Shown piece by piece: positions 16,942 to 26,248 of a stretch of DNA of 35,377 bases; the stretch's first letter is position 1, and each line of letters begins with the position of its first letter. This stretch comes from Pseudomonadota bacterium (GTDB lineage Bacteria > Pseudomonadota > Gammaproteobacteria > JAIEPX01), in contig JAKORL010000073.1 of the NCBI GenBank assembly GCA_029777855.1, positions 1 to 35,377 on the forward strand, given 5' to 3'. The notes under the pieces were generated by a model. That model made no database searches and was not told the DNA's origin. It saw only the letters and a program-made list of their open reading frames with translations. A program made the position numbers and the translations under genes.

Positions 16942-17858
16942 ACAACTCATTTGCAATCGATGTAAAAGATTTGCATAAAAGTTTTGGCGCAATCAAAGCA
17001 GTTAATGGCGTTTCATTGCAAGTAAAAGAAGGGGAAATTTTCGGATTTTTAGGCCCCAACGGCGGGGGAAAAACCACAACCTTTAGAATAATCTGTGGAT
17101 TACTCACATCTGACAGTGGATCAGGCACCTGTTTGGGTTATGACATTATTACACAAGCAAGAGAAATAAAATCCAAGGTTGGCTACATGACTCAAAAATT
17201 CAGTCTTTATGAAGAACTTTCTATCGTCGAAAATTTTGAATTTATGGCGCGCATGTACAATTTACAAGATCGTGAAAATAAAATACAAGAAGCTCTTCAA
17301 TTTTTCGGCTTACCTTTGTCACAAAAAAATCGATTGGCGGGCACGCTCTCTGGTGGTTGGAAACAACGACTTTCACTTGCAGCGGCTGTTCTTCATCAAC
17401 CAAAATTGCTTTTATTAGATGAACCAACTGCAGGTGTAGACCCTAAAGCTCGAAGAGAATTTTGGGATGAGATACATCGTCTCTCTCGAAAAGGCATCAC
17501 AACATTAGTCAGCACACATTATATGGATGAAGCAGCGCGATGTCATCGCCTTGCGTATATTTCCAAAGGCACAATTCAAACTCACGGGACTATCGATGAA
17601 ATTATTCGTGAATCAGAGCTGAAAACATGGCAAGTACAAGGCCCTAATCTCGATGAACTCGCAGATACACTTAGAAAAGAAGAAACCATCGATCAAGTCA
17701 CAAACTTCGGTAATTCTATCCATGTCAGCATCACTCAAAATGATTCGATCAATTATATTTTAAAAAAATACGATCATAAGCCCCATACTTGGATACAAGT
17801 GACACCCACAATTGAAGATATATTCATTAAATTTACCCCACAGAAGTACGGGGATTAA
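16938..17858 (+). CDS. ABC-2 type exporter ATPase (YbhF-like, single domain)
   Basis: This 306-aa ATPase has Walker A GPNGGGKT (39-46; GGG replaces the common SGA/AGA), a Q-loop (GYMTQKFSLY, 83-92), the signature LSGGW (137-141), Walker B LLLLDEP (157-163) and the H-loop Thr-His194. It powers the inner-membrane permease encoded directly downstream. E. coli YbhF has two ATPase domains, whereas here there is only one, so two copies presumably assemble per transporter. The start overlaps the adaptor gene by four bases, and the permease gene begins three bases after the stop, showing a tight operon. Confidence 0.9.
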   Translation: MNNSFAIDVKDLHKSFGAIKAVNGVSLQVKEGEIFGFLGPNGGGKTTTFRIICGLLTSDSGSGTCLGYDIITQAREIKSKVGYMTQKFSLYEELSIVENFEFMARMYNLQDRENKIQEALQFFGLPLSQKNRLAGTLSGGWKQRLSLAAAVLHQPKLLLLDEPTAGVDPKARREFWDEIHRLSRKGITTLVSTHYMDEAARCHRLAYISKGTIQTHGTIDEIIRESELKTWQVQGPNLDELADTLRKEETIDQVTNFGNSIHVSITQNDSINYILKKYDHKPHTWIQVTPTIEDIFIKFTPQKYGD

Positions 17859-17861
17859 AAT

Positions 17862-18998
17862 ATGAATAAAATCTTCTCTTGGCCGCGATTTGTTGCTATG
17901 TTCTACAAAGAATTCACCCAAATGAAAAGAGATCGCGTAACATTCGCCATGTTAATTGGTATACCTATAATACAATTAACCTTATTTGGCTTTGCCATTA
18001 ATACCAATCCAAAACACCTGCCTACAGCAGTAGTGAACGGAGATATTAGCCCTTTTACTCGCACCTTCGTTTCTGCGTTACAAAACTCTGAATATTTTAA
18101 TGTGATCGACACGGATGTTTCTGATAAGGAAAGCGATAAAATGCTCGCAAAAGGTGATGTTAATTTTGTCGTCCAATTTCCACCCAATTTTTCCAGAGAC
18201 TTAGTACGCGGTAATCAACCTGAAATATTAATCACCGTAGATGCAACAGACCCAATTGCTTCGGTTAATGCAATCACCTCTATCAGTAATTTAACCCGGA
18301 ATGTTTTCAATTATGATTTACAACATGGCCTATCTTATTTAATACCTAACAATTCACCCGCGAATGTCATCATTCATGCAAAATACAATCCTGAAGCTAT
18401 TACACAATATAATATTGTTCCCGCTTTAATGGGTGTCGTACTCACAATGACACTCGTAATGATCACTGCACTCGCTATAACTCGTGAAAGAGAAAAAGGC
18501 ACGTATGAAAATTTACTTTCTACTCCTGTAACACCGTTGGAAGTGATGGCAGGTAAAGTACTGCCCTACATTATTGTAGGCTATATACAAATGTTTTTGA
18601 TTATCATAGCATCTCATAGCATCTTTAATATTCCGTTTGAAGGGAGTCTTCTACTATTACTCATCGCGACACTCCCTTTCATTGCCGCCAATTTATCCGT
18701 TGGCATCACCATTTCGACCTTTGCGACGAATCAACTGCAAGCTGTCCAAATGAATATTTTCTTCTTTTTACCCTCAATCCTGCTGTCAGGTTTTATGTTT
18801 CCCGTTGCTGGAATGCCCTATGCCGTGCAATGGATTGCCTCTGCACTACCGCTCACACATTATTTAATCATCGTGCGAGGAATCATCTTAAAAGGCAACT
18901 CAATCATGCTAATCTGGCCCCAAATAGTGGATATACTGCTCTTCATGGTGGTTGTCATCTTAATGGGCATGAAACGATTTAGACGCACCTTAGACTAG
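17862..18998 (+). CDS. ABC-2 type permease (YbhS/YhhJ-like)
   Basis: The 378-aa protein has one membrane segment near the N-terminus (about 27-47), a large periplasmic domain (about 48-185) and five further membrane helices. This is the ABC2_membrane_3 layout. The motif EKGTYENLLSTPVTPLEVMAGK after the second helix is the usual cytoplasmic coupling element (E-K-GTxExLxxTP). It forms the membrane channel of the efflux pump with the preceding ATPase and adaptor. E. coli has two permease genes (ybhS, ybhR) and here only one is present, so a homodimer is likely. No strong T-run terminator follows. Confidence 0.88.
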   Translation: MNKIFSWPRFVAMFYKEFTQMKRDRVTFAMLIGIPIIQLTLFGFAINTNPKHLPTAVVNGDISPFTRTFVSALQNSEYFNVIDTDVSDKESDKMLAKGDVNFVVQFPPNFSRDLVRGNQPEILITVDATDPIASVNAITSISNLTRNVFNYDLQHGLSYLIPNNSPANVIIHAKYNPEAITQYNIVPALMGVVLTMTLVMITALAITREREKGTYENLLSTPVTPLEVMAGKVLPYIIVGYIQMFLIIIASHSIFNIPFEGSLLLLLIATLPFIAANLSVGITISTFATNQLQAVQMNIFFFLPSILLSGFMFPVAGMPYAVQWIASALPLTHYLIIVRGIILKGNSIMLIWPQIVDILLFMVVVILMGMKRFRRTLD

Positions 18999-19176
18999 TG
19001 GTATGCTCGCATTAATGCTCATTCATTCCCCCTGACTTGAGGTCAGACAACCTTCCTTACGCAGAAACCATAGCATTACCCACTCAACATGGCAAAATAC
19101 ACTATTCTTTGGTAGTATCTCCAGTGCTCATAGTTTTGAAAGTGATGGCTACTGATATCCAGGGGGAAGATACCTT

Positions 19177-20637
19177 ATGCACACGAGTTCTAAGCACGAA
19201 GACATCGAAGAAACAACTAATAGTCCAAGTCCTTGGCAAAAATTTGCGCAGAGCTTTAAAGAGACTTTCCCACCGGATGGTTACGACTCTAGAACAGGTT
19301 TCACATACCCTAATATTCCTACTAAGATAAACAATAAGACTTCTGAACTTGGCATGTGCATAGCTGCATTTTTAGGATTTCCTTCAAGACCAGAAGGTTT
19401 TATAAATATTAAAAATGACCAAGCTTACATTGTCCCGCATTTAACTCTTAAACAATTCTTAAAAGGATTCATAGGGGGATTTGATTGGGCAGAAAACACC
19501 TGCACTCAAAAGAAATTCTTACAGATTTTTCCGGGCCTTCTTATCAAATTTGGTATTATCCTACCTTTTAAAGTAGCGACCTGGCCTTTAAAATTAGCAG
19601 TAAACATCTCCAAACTTCTAGTGCCCCTTGCGAGAATGGCAGTAGAGATTATTAGTAACCTAATTCAGTCAGTGGCTGGCTTATTATTCCTTCTCTCTGT
19701 ATTACTCCCAGCATTCGTTGGATGGGTACCCTTTATAGCAGGAACATTAATAACTGGAATAAATTATATTGCTTATATTGTTATTAATATAGCGATGCTC
19801 TGCGCAGAATTAGTTGCTATATTTGCATTGAGCCCATTGAAAACAATGAAAGGAATTTATCATTTTTTCGATACCCCTATTATAGCATTAACTTTCTCAG
19901 CTCTATCGTTAATAATTTCAGCAACCATATGGGCAATTGCGATACCCATTTTATTTAGTGCAGCTATCGCTCTATTTCCTGGCCTTGTTGGCGCAATAGC
20001 GTTTGTTACTCACATACCATTGATCGCAACCCTTTTAGCCGCATCGAGCGGAACCTTTATAGGTCTAAGCGCCTCAGTGGGCACTTTTTTTGCATCTTAT
20101 TCCGTGTACTGGGCTGGCGTTTTTGGAGTCACATTGTCTTCTTCACTTATCTCTGTTGCGGGTGCAGCGACCATAGGGTTTTTCGCTGCCCTTATTGCAG
20201 TTCCGTCGTGCTATATCGCAGATGCCTTGAGCGACCGATGGGCTGCCTGGCATACAGGAAGTTTTTTGAAAGTGCTGTTAGGGCCCGCACCACCCTCTTA
20301 CCCAATTATAACCACTGAAACTAATACAACGTATACTTACAGATCTCCAAAAACAAACTCTTCTACATTTACTCAATCTAGAACATCTGAACAATTTGCC
20401 CAAAAAACAGCTGGAGCAACTGGTGAAGCATTTGGCGCTGATGGTCTAGCCTCAGCTTTTGGTGATAAATTCGATGCTGTTGACACTTTCTTCGATGACT
20501 TCTTTAGAGATAAACCCTGGGGTCAACATCAAACGCGCAACAGACAAGCGACTGTGCCTCAGGAAACGCCTCGAGTTGAAGTACTTGCTGACTCAGATGA
20601 AGAGAAAGATCGTAGCTCTGACAACGATTTTACCTAA
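19177..20637 (+). CDS. Multi-TM protein sharing a module with the F-box protein
   Basis: I do not recognise a named family for this 486-aa protein. Residues 20-103 form a soluble module with DGYDS (34-38), FLGFPSRPEG (65-74) and FLKGFIGGFDW (94-104). The same landmarks in the same order occur at residues about 542-630 of the F-box/ankyrin protein at 28362-31280. Residues about 115-380 are very hydrophobic, with about eight membrane segments rich in Ala, Ile and Leu. The last 95 residues are polar and Thr/Ser/Asp-rich, ending EEKDRSSDNDFT. A cytosolic tail with an acidic, Ser-rich end is common in type IV-secreted effectors of related bacteria (inference only). GGGGGAAG lies 8 bases before the ATG. 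It follows the efflux operon by 178 bases. Confidence 0.65.
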   Translation: MHTSSKHEDIEETTNSPSPWQKFAQSFKETFPPDGYDSRTGFTYPNIPTKINNKTSELGMCIAAFLGFPSRPEGFINIKNDQAYIVPHLTLKQFLKGFIGGFDWAENTCTQKKFLQIFPGLLIKFGIILPFKVATWPLKLAVNISKLLVPLARMAVEIISNLIQSVAGLLFLLSVLLPAFVGWVPFIAGTLITGINYIAYIVINIAMLCAELVAIFALSPLKTMKGIYHFFDTPIIALTFSALSLIISATIWAIAIPILFSAAIALFPGLVGAIAFVTHIPLIATLLAASSGTFIGLSASVGTFFASYSVYWAGVFGVTLSSSLISVAGAATIGFFAALIAVPSCYIADALSDRWAAWHTGSFLKVLLGPAPPSYPIITTETNTTYTYRSPKTNSSTFTQSRTSEQFAQKTAGATGEAFGADGLASAFGDKFDAVDTFFDDFFRDKPWGQHQTRNRQATVPQETPRVEVLADSDEEKDRSSDNDFT

Positions 20638-20751
20638 TCGCTTCGTACGTCAAATCACGAAAGAAAAAGTCAGGTTTATATCCTACGTAGTGTCTTACCT
20701 CTATCTAGCTCTAGATGGCTTTCCCTTTAATATCTCTTTTTAATACTGGCC

Positions 20752-21945
20752 CTATCCTTTTTCGGCTAGGCTCAATCGATTCTCTTTATTCAAATCGAAC
20801 AAATAGAGTTTGCAAGGAATTGTGCCGTTTAACAATGAATAATTTTTATGAGAACGCAAACCGATTGCTTTTGCAAGCTGAGGATCTGAGGTAAATATGG
20901 CGGCTTTCCAATTAAGCGCATGTTGATTAAGCGCTAAACCTAATTGTTGATAAATGGGAATAAGGTCTGCAGATTCTTCTAGTCGCTCACCATAGGGTGG
21001 GTTTGCAATGATTAATCCTATTTTCTCTTTACATTCAGAGGGAAGTGAAAATTCACGAAGCAACTGATGGCGAATTTGAATCATGCCTGAAAATCCAGCG
21101 GCATGAATATTTTTTTCTGCGCTCTTTATTACTTCTTGATCTTTATCAAATCCAAAAATGAATGGTAATGATTCTTCCATCGCATGTTCATGCCTGAAAA
21201 GAGCCTCTTTTTGTACTTTTTTCCATAAATCAGAATCATGTCCTTGCCAATTAATAAATCCATAATCAAAACGATCTAACCCCGGCGCTTTATCTGTAGC
21301 CATCATTAAAGCTTCTATCAAAAAAGTGCCTGATCCACATAACGGATCAATGAGCGGTAATTTATTTTTACACAACGCTCGCCACCCTGCTCTAATTAAT
21401 AATGCACAAGCTAGATTTTCTTTTATCGGAGCCTCACCGCCATATTTACGGTACCCACGTTGATGAAGACTGTGTCCGCTTAAATCATAATAAACGGAAA
21501 GAATACTGTGATGTAAGCGCGCATGAACTCTGCAATCAGGATTTTTCGTATCAACATCGTATCGTCGCTTTAATGTTCTTCTTAAATTATCAGCTATCCC
21601 GTCTTTAATTAATTGGGCACCAAAAACAGTATTGCGTATAAAATCAGAATGACCCGAAAAATTCACACTGAACGTACTATTGAGCTTAAATAATTTGGAC
21701 CAATCATATTGTGAACATAAACGATAACAATCTTGGGTATTTTTTACAGTGCCTTTGAACAATGAGAGATACACACGATTTGCGAGTCGTGACCACATAC
21801 AAAGTTGATAAATATTTTCAAGCGATGCTTCACAAAAAACACCCCCAACAGTTTCCTTACACAGACCTGCGCCTAATTGAGTTAGTTCTTCAAATAACAG
21901 ACCCTCGATTCCCTTAGGGCAAGTAACGAACAGTGAATATTTCAT
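20752..21945 (-). CDS. rlmL: 23S rRNA G2445 N2-methyltransferase (RlmL half only)
   Basis: This 397-aa protein has an N-terminal ferredoxin-like/THUMP region (about 1-160) with the marker RVHARLHHSILSVYYDLSG, followed by LHQRGYRKYGGEAPIKENLA. A Rossmann methyltransferase domain follows, with DPLCGSGTFLIEA (SAM-binding motif I) and the catalytic NPPYGERL motif typical of N2-guanine methyltransferases. It matches the N-terminal half of E. coli RlmL/RlmK (about 700 aa); the RlmK half, which makes m7G2069, is absent and does not follow downstream. Its promoter on the minus strand is TTGATT-17-TCTAAT (21983-22011). It is divergent from murB. Confidence 0.88.
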   Translation of the reverse strand: MKYSLFVTCPKGIEGLLFEELTQLGAGLCKETVGGVFCEASLENIYQLCMWSRLANRVYLSLFKGTVKNTQDCYRLCSQYDWSKLFKLNSTFSVNFSGHSDFIRNTVFGAQLIKDGIADNLRRTLKRRYDVDTKNPDCRVHARLHHSILSVYYDLSGHSLHQRGYRKYGGEAPIKENLACALLIRAGWRALCKNKLPLIDPLCGSGTFLIEALMMATDKAPGLDRFDYGFINWQGHDSDLWKKVQKEALFRHEHAMEESLPFIFGFDKDQEVIKSAEKNIHAAGFSGMIQIRHQLLREFSLPSECKEKIGLIIANPPYGERLEESADLIPIYQQLGLALNQHALNWKAAIFTSDPQLAKAIGLRSHKNYSLLNGTIPCKLYLFDLNKENRLSLAEKG

Positions 21946-21982
21946 TGTCTCTCTCGCTCAAAAATAGCCTATTTAAAGTTCT

Positions 21983-22011
21983 ATTAGAACTGCCAAACAT
22001 TGTAAAATCAA
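21983..22011 (-). promoter_or_regulatory. rlmL promoter
   Basis: On the minus strand, TTGATT (22006-22011) and TCTAAT (21983-21988) are separated by 17 bases, about 38 bases before the rlmL ATG. The plus-strand murB promoter must overlap this same 110-base divergent region; a TAAAAT box at 22003-22008 is a weak candidate. Confidence 0.5.
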
Positions 22012-22056
22012 CTTAATTTGATGATAATCGATCTATACATACCCAGGATACGCTTA

Positions 22057-23076
22057 ATGCCTCAAATCATCGACAATGTCTCTTTAAGGGACCATCATAC
22101 CTTCGCCACAGAAGCGGCTGCTCGCTATGCTGCGACAATCCTGGGCGTGGAGGATCTACTCACCTTAAGAGCCTCTCAAGTATGGCAAGACAATCCACTG
22201 CTTATCCTAGGATCGGGCAGCAACACCCTTTTCCAAAATGACTTTCCAGGACTTATCCTTTTCAATAGGATTCAAGGGATAGAAATAGTGAAAGAATCAT
22301 CGGAGCATATCTGGCTAAAAGTTGGCGCGGGAGAAAATTGGCACGAATTAGTTCAATATTGCATAAGCCATGAATATGCTGGTATAGAAAATCTCTCTCT
22401 AATACCGGGCACTGTGGGTGCTGCGCCCATTCAAAATATTGGCGCGTATGGCGTTGAATTAGAATCTGTTTTCGAAGAGCTCACTGCATTCGAACTAAAA
22501 TCAGGAAAATCTATTCGCTTTGACCATTCAGATTGCAACTTTGGATATCGTTTTAGCATCTTTAAAGGAGAATGCATCAATCAATTTTGCATTACTGATG
22601 TAACACTTCGGCTTAATAAACATCCCACTTTTCATCTAGATTATGGTCAAATACAAGACGTACTTAATGAAATGGGCGTTATCACACCTTCAATCAGAAG
22701 CATTAGTGAAGCCGTAATTAAAATTCGACAAAGCAAATTACCAGATCCTATACAACTACCCAACGCGGGTAGTTTTTTCAAAAACCCCGTCATTTCCAAG
22801 GAACATTTTGAAAAGCTTCTCACCTCGTTTCCCAACATAAAATATTATCCTGAAAAAAATAATATGAAAAAAATACCCGCAGCATGGCTAATCGAGCAAT
22901 GTGGTTGGCGCGGTAAACGATCCGGTCGAGTTGGTGTTCACGAAAAGCAGGCGTTGGTTATCATTAATTATGATCATGGTTCTGGTAGCGAAATTTGTAA
23001 TCTCGCAAAAGCTATTCAAGCAGATGTTAAACAGAAATTTGATATCGAATTATTTCCAGAAGTTTGTATATTATAG
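22057..23076 (+). CDS. murB: UDP-N-acetylenolpyruvoylglucosamine reductase
   Basis: MurB reduces UDP-GlcNAc-enolpyruvate to UDP-MurNAc with NADPH and FAD in peptidoglycan synthesis. The FAD-binding region shows LILGSGSNTLF and LSLIPGTVGAAPIQNIGAYG. NAGSFFKNP carries the catalytic Ser and the C-terminal FPEV the catalytic Glu, as in type I (E. coli-like) MurB. I chose the ATG at 22057 (MPQIIDNVSLRDHHTF): AGGAT lies about 8 bases before it and it aligns with the E. coli start. Earlier in-frame TTG (22018) and ATG (22021) codons have no ribosome site. The stop codon abuts the stop of the convergent spoT gene with no spacer. Confidence 0.93.
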   Translation: MPQIIDNVSLRDHHTFATEAAARYAATILGVEDLLTLRASQVWQDNPLLILGSGSNTLFQNDFPGLILFNRIQGIEIVKESSEHIWLKVGAGENWHELVQYCISHEYAGIENLSLIPGTVGAAPIQNIGAYGVELESVFEELTAFELKSGKSIRFDHSDCNFGYRFSIFKGECINQFCITDVTLRLNKHPTFHLDYGQIQDVLNEMGVITPSIRSISEAVIKIRQSKLPDPIQLPNAGSFFKNPVISKEHFEKLLTSFPNIKYYPEKNNMKKIPAAWLIEQCGWRGKRSGRVGVHEKQALVIINYDHGSGSEICNLAKAIQADVKQKFDIELFPEVCIL

Positions 23077-25194
23077 TTACTTCCGACGGACATGAACCAC
23101 TGATTTCAGTTTTCGAATATTGCGAATGACAATGGCTAAATGTGCACGATCATCAACGATCATAGTAAAAGACACCGTATAACGATGATCATCTCGCTCA
23201 AAGACATGAATATCATCAATATTCGCACCTGCAGCAGCAACGGCATTCGCCATTTCTCCTAATACCCCTCGTCGATTAATCACATCCACTTCAATGACCG
23301 TTGTAAATTCCCCTTTGATATTCGGCTCCCAACGAAGTGGCATACAAACATCAGGATCTAAACGTAATTTAGCAATATGATGACAAAATTCACTGTGCAC
23401 AATGACGCCTTGTCCAGAGCTAATAATTCCTACAATAGGATCGCCTGGCAGTGGGTAACAGCATTCTGCCATTTGAATGACCAGCCCCTCTGTTCCGTGT
23501 ATCATCAATGGAGCGGCAGATTTATCGTGAGCCCCTTCTTCAGCTGACTGAACTTTCAATGCATCTGCTAATCGATGAGCCACCAACATTGGAACACGAT
23601 TTCCCATACCAATTTCAGCATACAGATCTTCTCGAGATTCCAATTTTGTTTCTGCTAAGAGCGCATCAAATTTTTCAGCAGGAATTTTTTTAGAAGAAAG
23701 CGAAAAACTCGCCAGAGATTTATCCAGTAATCGCTTACCTAACGAAACGGATTCCGCACGTTTTTGCATTTTTAAATAATTTCGTAAACTGGATCGAGCT
23801 TTTCCAGTCACAACAAAATCGAGCCAATTAGGATTCGGTCTTGCAGATCGTGAAGTAATGATTTCTATAGTTTGTCCATTGGATAAACGCTTTGACAAAG
23901 GTGCTAATTGTCTATCAATTTTAGCCGCCACACAAAAATTACCGATATCGGTATGAATAGCATACGCAAAATCCACAGGAGTCGCACCAGCGGGTAGCTG
24001 TATAATATTTCCATTGGGAGTGAACACATACACTTCATCTGGAAATAAATCCACTTTCGCATTTTCGATAAATTCTTCAGAACTGCCTGTACGTTGTTGC
24101 ATATCTAATAAATTCTTAAGCCATTGTTGTTCTTTTATTTCTGTCATTTCCGTTTGTTGAACTCCGGATTTATACAACCAATGTGCAGCAATACCGTTGT
24201 TCGCCTGTTCATCCATTTCAAATGTTCTAATTTGAACTTCGATTGGCACTCCATAAGGGCCCACTAAAGTTGTGTGAATGGATTGATAACCATTGGCTTT
24301 AGGCAAAGAAATATAATCTTTAAACCGACCAGGCACTGGTTTATACAGTCCGTGCATAATACCTAATACTCGGTAACACATATCAAGAGAGGCCACAATC
24401 ACTCTAAAACCATACACATCCATGATCTCATCAAACTGTAACCGCTTCTTAATCATTTTTTTATAAATGCCATATAAATGTTTTTCACGGCCCTTCACTT
24501 CATATTTATCAACCAAACTATTATTCAAACCAGTTTTAATGGATTTAAAAATTACATCGAAAATTTCCTTTCGATTGCCTGTCGCTTTATCGACAGCCTT
24601 TTGTAAAATTCTAAAACGACGAGGATAACTTGCTTTAAAGCCTAAATCTTCAAGCTCTAAATAAAAACTATGCATACCCAATCGGTTGGCAATAGGTGCG
24701 TAAATTTCAAGCGTTTCTTTTGCAATTCGTCGACGTTTTGGAATTGGTAATGAATCGATGGTGCGCATATTATGAAGACGATCAGCCAATTTTACGATGA
24801 TGACTCTAATATCCTTAGACATCGCTAAAACCATTTTACTGAAATTTTCAGCTTGAGCTTCCGTGCGACTTTTAAATTCGATTTTACTGAGTTTTGTCAC
24901 CCCTTCAACAATATCCGCAACGGTATCACCGAATTGGCGTGCTATTTCTGCTTTTGTGACATGAGTATCTTCAACAACATCGTGTAATAACCCTGCAATG
25001 ATACTTTCTTTATCCATACGGATCTCAGCAAGGATGCACGCCACAGCGATAGGATGGGTAATATAGGGTTCGCCAGTATAACGCCGCTGTCCTACATGAG
25101 CGTCGTTGGCTAGGTGGTAAGCACGATAGACTTCATCAACCTGATCTTTTGTAAGGTAGTCCAGCTTGCGAACCAGTAATTTAATGACTCGCAC
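23077..25194 (-). CDS. spoT: Bifunctional (p)ppGpp synthetase/hydrolase SpoT
   Basis: The 705-aa protein has all Rel/SpoT domains in order. The HD hydrolase comes first (YITHPIAV, LLHDVVEDT with His71-Asp72). The synthetase domain has PGRFKDYIS, which contains the RxKD motif of bifunctional enzymes (RelA has ExDD), and YQSIHTT. A TGS domain (VYVFTPNGNIIQLPAGATP), a conserved-Cys region (MAECCYPLPGDPIVG) and a C-terminal ACT domain (GVLGEMANAVAAAGANIDDI) follow. It sets (p)ppGpp levels in the stringent response, which in intracellular relatives controls life-cycle switching. The start is GTG: GGAGGG lies 9 bases upstream. It follows rpoZ by 28 bases, the same order as in E. coli. Confidence 0.96.
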   Translation of the reverse strand: MRVIKLLVRKLDYLTKDQVDEVYRAYHLANDAHVGQRRYTGEPYITHPIAVACILAEIRMDKESIIAGLLHDVVEDTHVTKAEIARQFGDTVADIVEGVTKLSKIEFKSRTEAQAENFSKMVLAMSKDIRVIIVKLADRLHNMRTIDSLPIPKRRRIAKETLEIYAPIANRLGMHSFYLELEDLGFKASYPRRFRILQKAVDKATGNRKEIFDVIFKSIKTGLNNSLVDKYEVKGREKHLYGIYKKMIKKRLQFDEIMDVYGFRVIVASLDMCYRVLGIMHGLYKPVPGRFKDYISLPKANGYQSIHTTLVGPYGVPIEVQIRTFEMDEQANNGIAAHWLYKSGVQQTEMTEIKEQQWLKNLLDMQQRTGSSEEFIENAKVDLFPDEVYVFTPNGNIIQLPAGATPVDFAYAIHTDIGNFCVAAKIDRQLAPLSKRLSNGQTIEIITSRSARPNPNWLDFVVTGKARSSLRNYLKMQKRAESVSLGKRLLDKSLASFSLSSKKIPAEKFDALLAETKLESREDLYAEIGMGNRVPMLVAHRLADALKVQSAEEGAHDKSAAPLMIHGTEGLVIQMAECCYPLPGDPIVGIISSGQGVIVHSEFCHHIAKLRLDPDVCMPLRWEPNIKGEFTTVIEVDVINRRGVLGEMANAVAAAGANIDDIHVFERDDHRYTVSFTMIVDDRAHLAIVIRNIRKLKSVVHVRRK

Positions 25195-25222
25195 GCTCTT
25201 TACCCTCCCTTGAACCAGTCAG

Positions 25223-25468
25223 TTACTGCTGATCTTCGGTTCCAGCGAATAATTCAAATTCTTCTTTTGCCGCGGCAGCCCGACTAAAATCAGTGTAGCC
25301 GGCTTCGATCTCACGTAGCGCCACAACAGTCGGCTTATCATGTTCCCAGGCAACGTGAGGTTCCATAACCCCTCTTTCTAGCTGGCGTGCCCGCGTTGCT
25401 GCCAATAGCACTAATTCAAAACGATTATCAACGTGTTTTAAACAATCTTGTACGGTTACTCGAGCCAT
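25223..25468 (-). CDS. rpoZ: RNA polymerase omega subunit
   Basis: The protein begins [20 protein letters not shown], matching the omega subunit N-terminus ([20 protein letters not shown] in E. coli), followed by [11 protein letters not shown]. Omega helps assemble the beta-prime subunit and takes part in the ppGpp response. I place the start at the ATG at 25468: GGAG lies 6-7 bases upstream. The adjacent ATG (25471) or a TTG at 25480 that overlaps the ribosome site are less likely. It is transcribed with spoT from a strong promoter at 25517-25545. The C-terminal tail ([11 protein letters not shown]) is somewhat divergent from E. coli. Confidence 0.94.
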   Translation of the reverse strand: MARVTVQDCLKHVDNRFELVLLAATRARQLERGVMEPHVAWEHDKPTVVALREIEAGYTDFSRAAAAKEEFELFAGTEDQQ

Positions 25469-25516
25469 CATTAACTCCAAAAGATAGGGTATAATATTAT
25501 GTTTTAGCAGAAAACT

Positions 25517-25545
25517 ATTATAAACACAAGGAATTCAGCAGTCAA
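25517..25545 (-). promoter_or_regulatory. rpoZ-spoT promoter
   Basis: On the minus strand, TTGACT (25540-25545) and TATAAT (25517-25522) have the optimal 17-base spacing, about 48 bases before the rpoZ start. This is the best sigma70-type promoter in the window. It separates rpoZ-spoT transcription from the upstream gmk gene. Confidence 0.65.
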
Positions 25546-25621
25546 AACATCAACAAGGCTTAACTGCAAAACGCTATACAAGTGTGAGGGCACGATTCTC
25601 AGCACAGGGAGCAGGATAGGT

Positions 25622-26236
25622 CTAACCTGACAAGCCCTGTAATAATCGATGATGAACCTGGGCTTGGACTCTATACGACAATCGAGCAGAACGGATCACC
25701 GTGGTTAAATCACGAACAGCATGCTGAAAGTATTGGTTTACAACCACATAATCAAATTCGTGACAATGAGACATCTCTATTTTTGCTTCAGCGAGTCTAC
25801 GCGCAATCACATCGGGCTCATCTTGATTTCGACGAGTGAGTCTTTCTTTTAGCGCATCGAGAGAAGGAGGTAATATAAAAATACTCACCACATTTTTGTT
25901 AAGTGAGCGAATTTGTTCAGCACCTTGCCAATCAATTTCAAGAATGACATCGGTTCCTGCTGCCAATTGTTCTTGAACCCAATTCGCAGAGGTGCCATAG
26001 TGATAACCAAACACTTCTGCATACTCGAGAAAAGCTTTATCTGCGACCATTCGTTGGAAGACTGCCTCATCGACAAAATGATAATTCACGCCATCTTCTT
26101 CACGTGAACGTTGTGGGCGTGTTGTATGAGAAACAGATACGCGAATATTGGGAATTCGACGAGTAATCGCTCTGACTAACGTTGTTTTGCCTGCTCCCGA
26201 GGGTGCGGCAATAATGAATAAAGTTCCTATCGTCAT
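25622..26236 (-). CDS. gmk: Guanylate kinase
   Basis: This 204-aa enzyme phosphorylates GMP to GDP with ATP. The P-loop is APSGAGKTT (residues 10-18). The GMP-binding region shows SVSHTTRPQRSREEDGVNYHFV, with the Ser and Arg residues that contact GMP, followed by EYAEVFGYHYGTS. The lid-like RRNQDEPDVIARRL is also present, and the length is normal for the family. GGGAA lies about 9 bases before the ATG. It begins 12 bases after yicC and forms an operon with it; rpoZ and spoT follow, an order known from E. coli and relatives. Confidence 0.96.
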   Translation of the reverse strand: MTIGTLFIIAAPSGAGKTTLVRAITRRIPNIRVSVSHTTRPQRSREEDGVNYHFVDEAVFQRMVADKAFLEYAEVFGYHYGTSANWVQEQLAAGTDVILEIDWQGAEQIRSLNKNVVSIFILPPSLDALKERLTRRNQDEPDVIARRLAEAKIEMSHCHEFDYVVVNQYFQHAVRDLTTVIRSARLSYRVQAQVHHRLLQGLSG

Positions 26237-26248
26237 ATGCTCAGTTCC

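Noticed and set aside
19032..19046. CTGAC-TTGAG-GTCAG hairpin as terminator of the efflux operon
   Set aside because: The stem is five bases and no T-run follows.
19037..19330. 97-codon plus-strand frame overlapping the start of the 486-aa gene
   Set aside because: The overlapping 486-aa frame has the good ribosome site and the module shared with the F-box protein.
22018..22056. N-terminal extension of MurB from TTG or ATG
   Set aside because: There is no ribosome site, and homology begins at the ATG at 22057.
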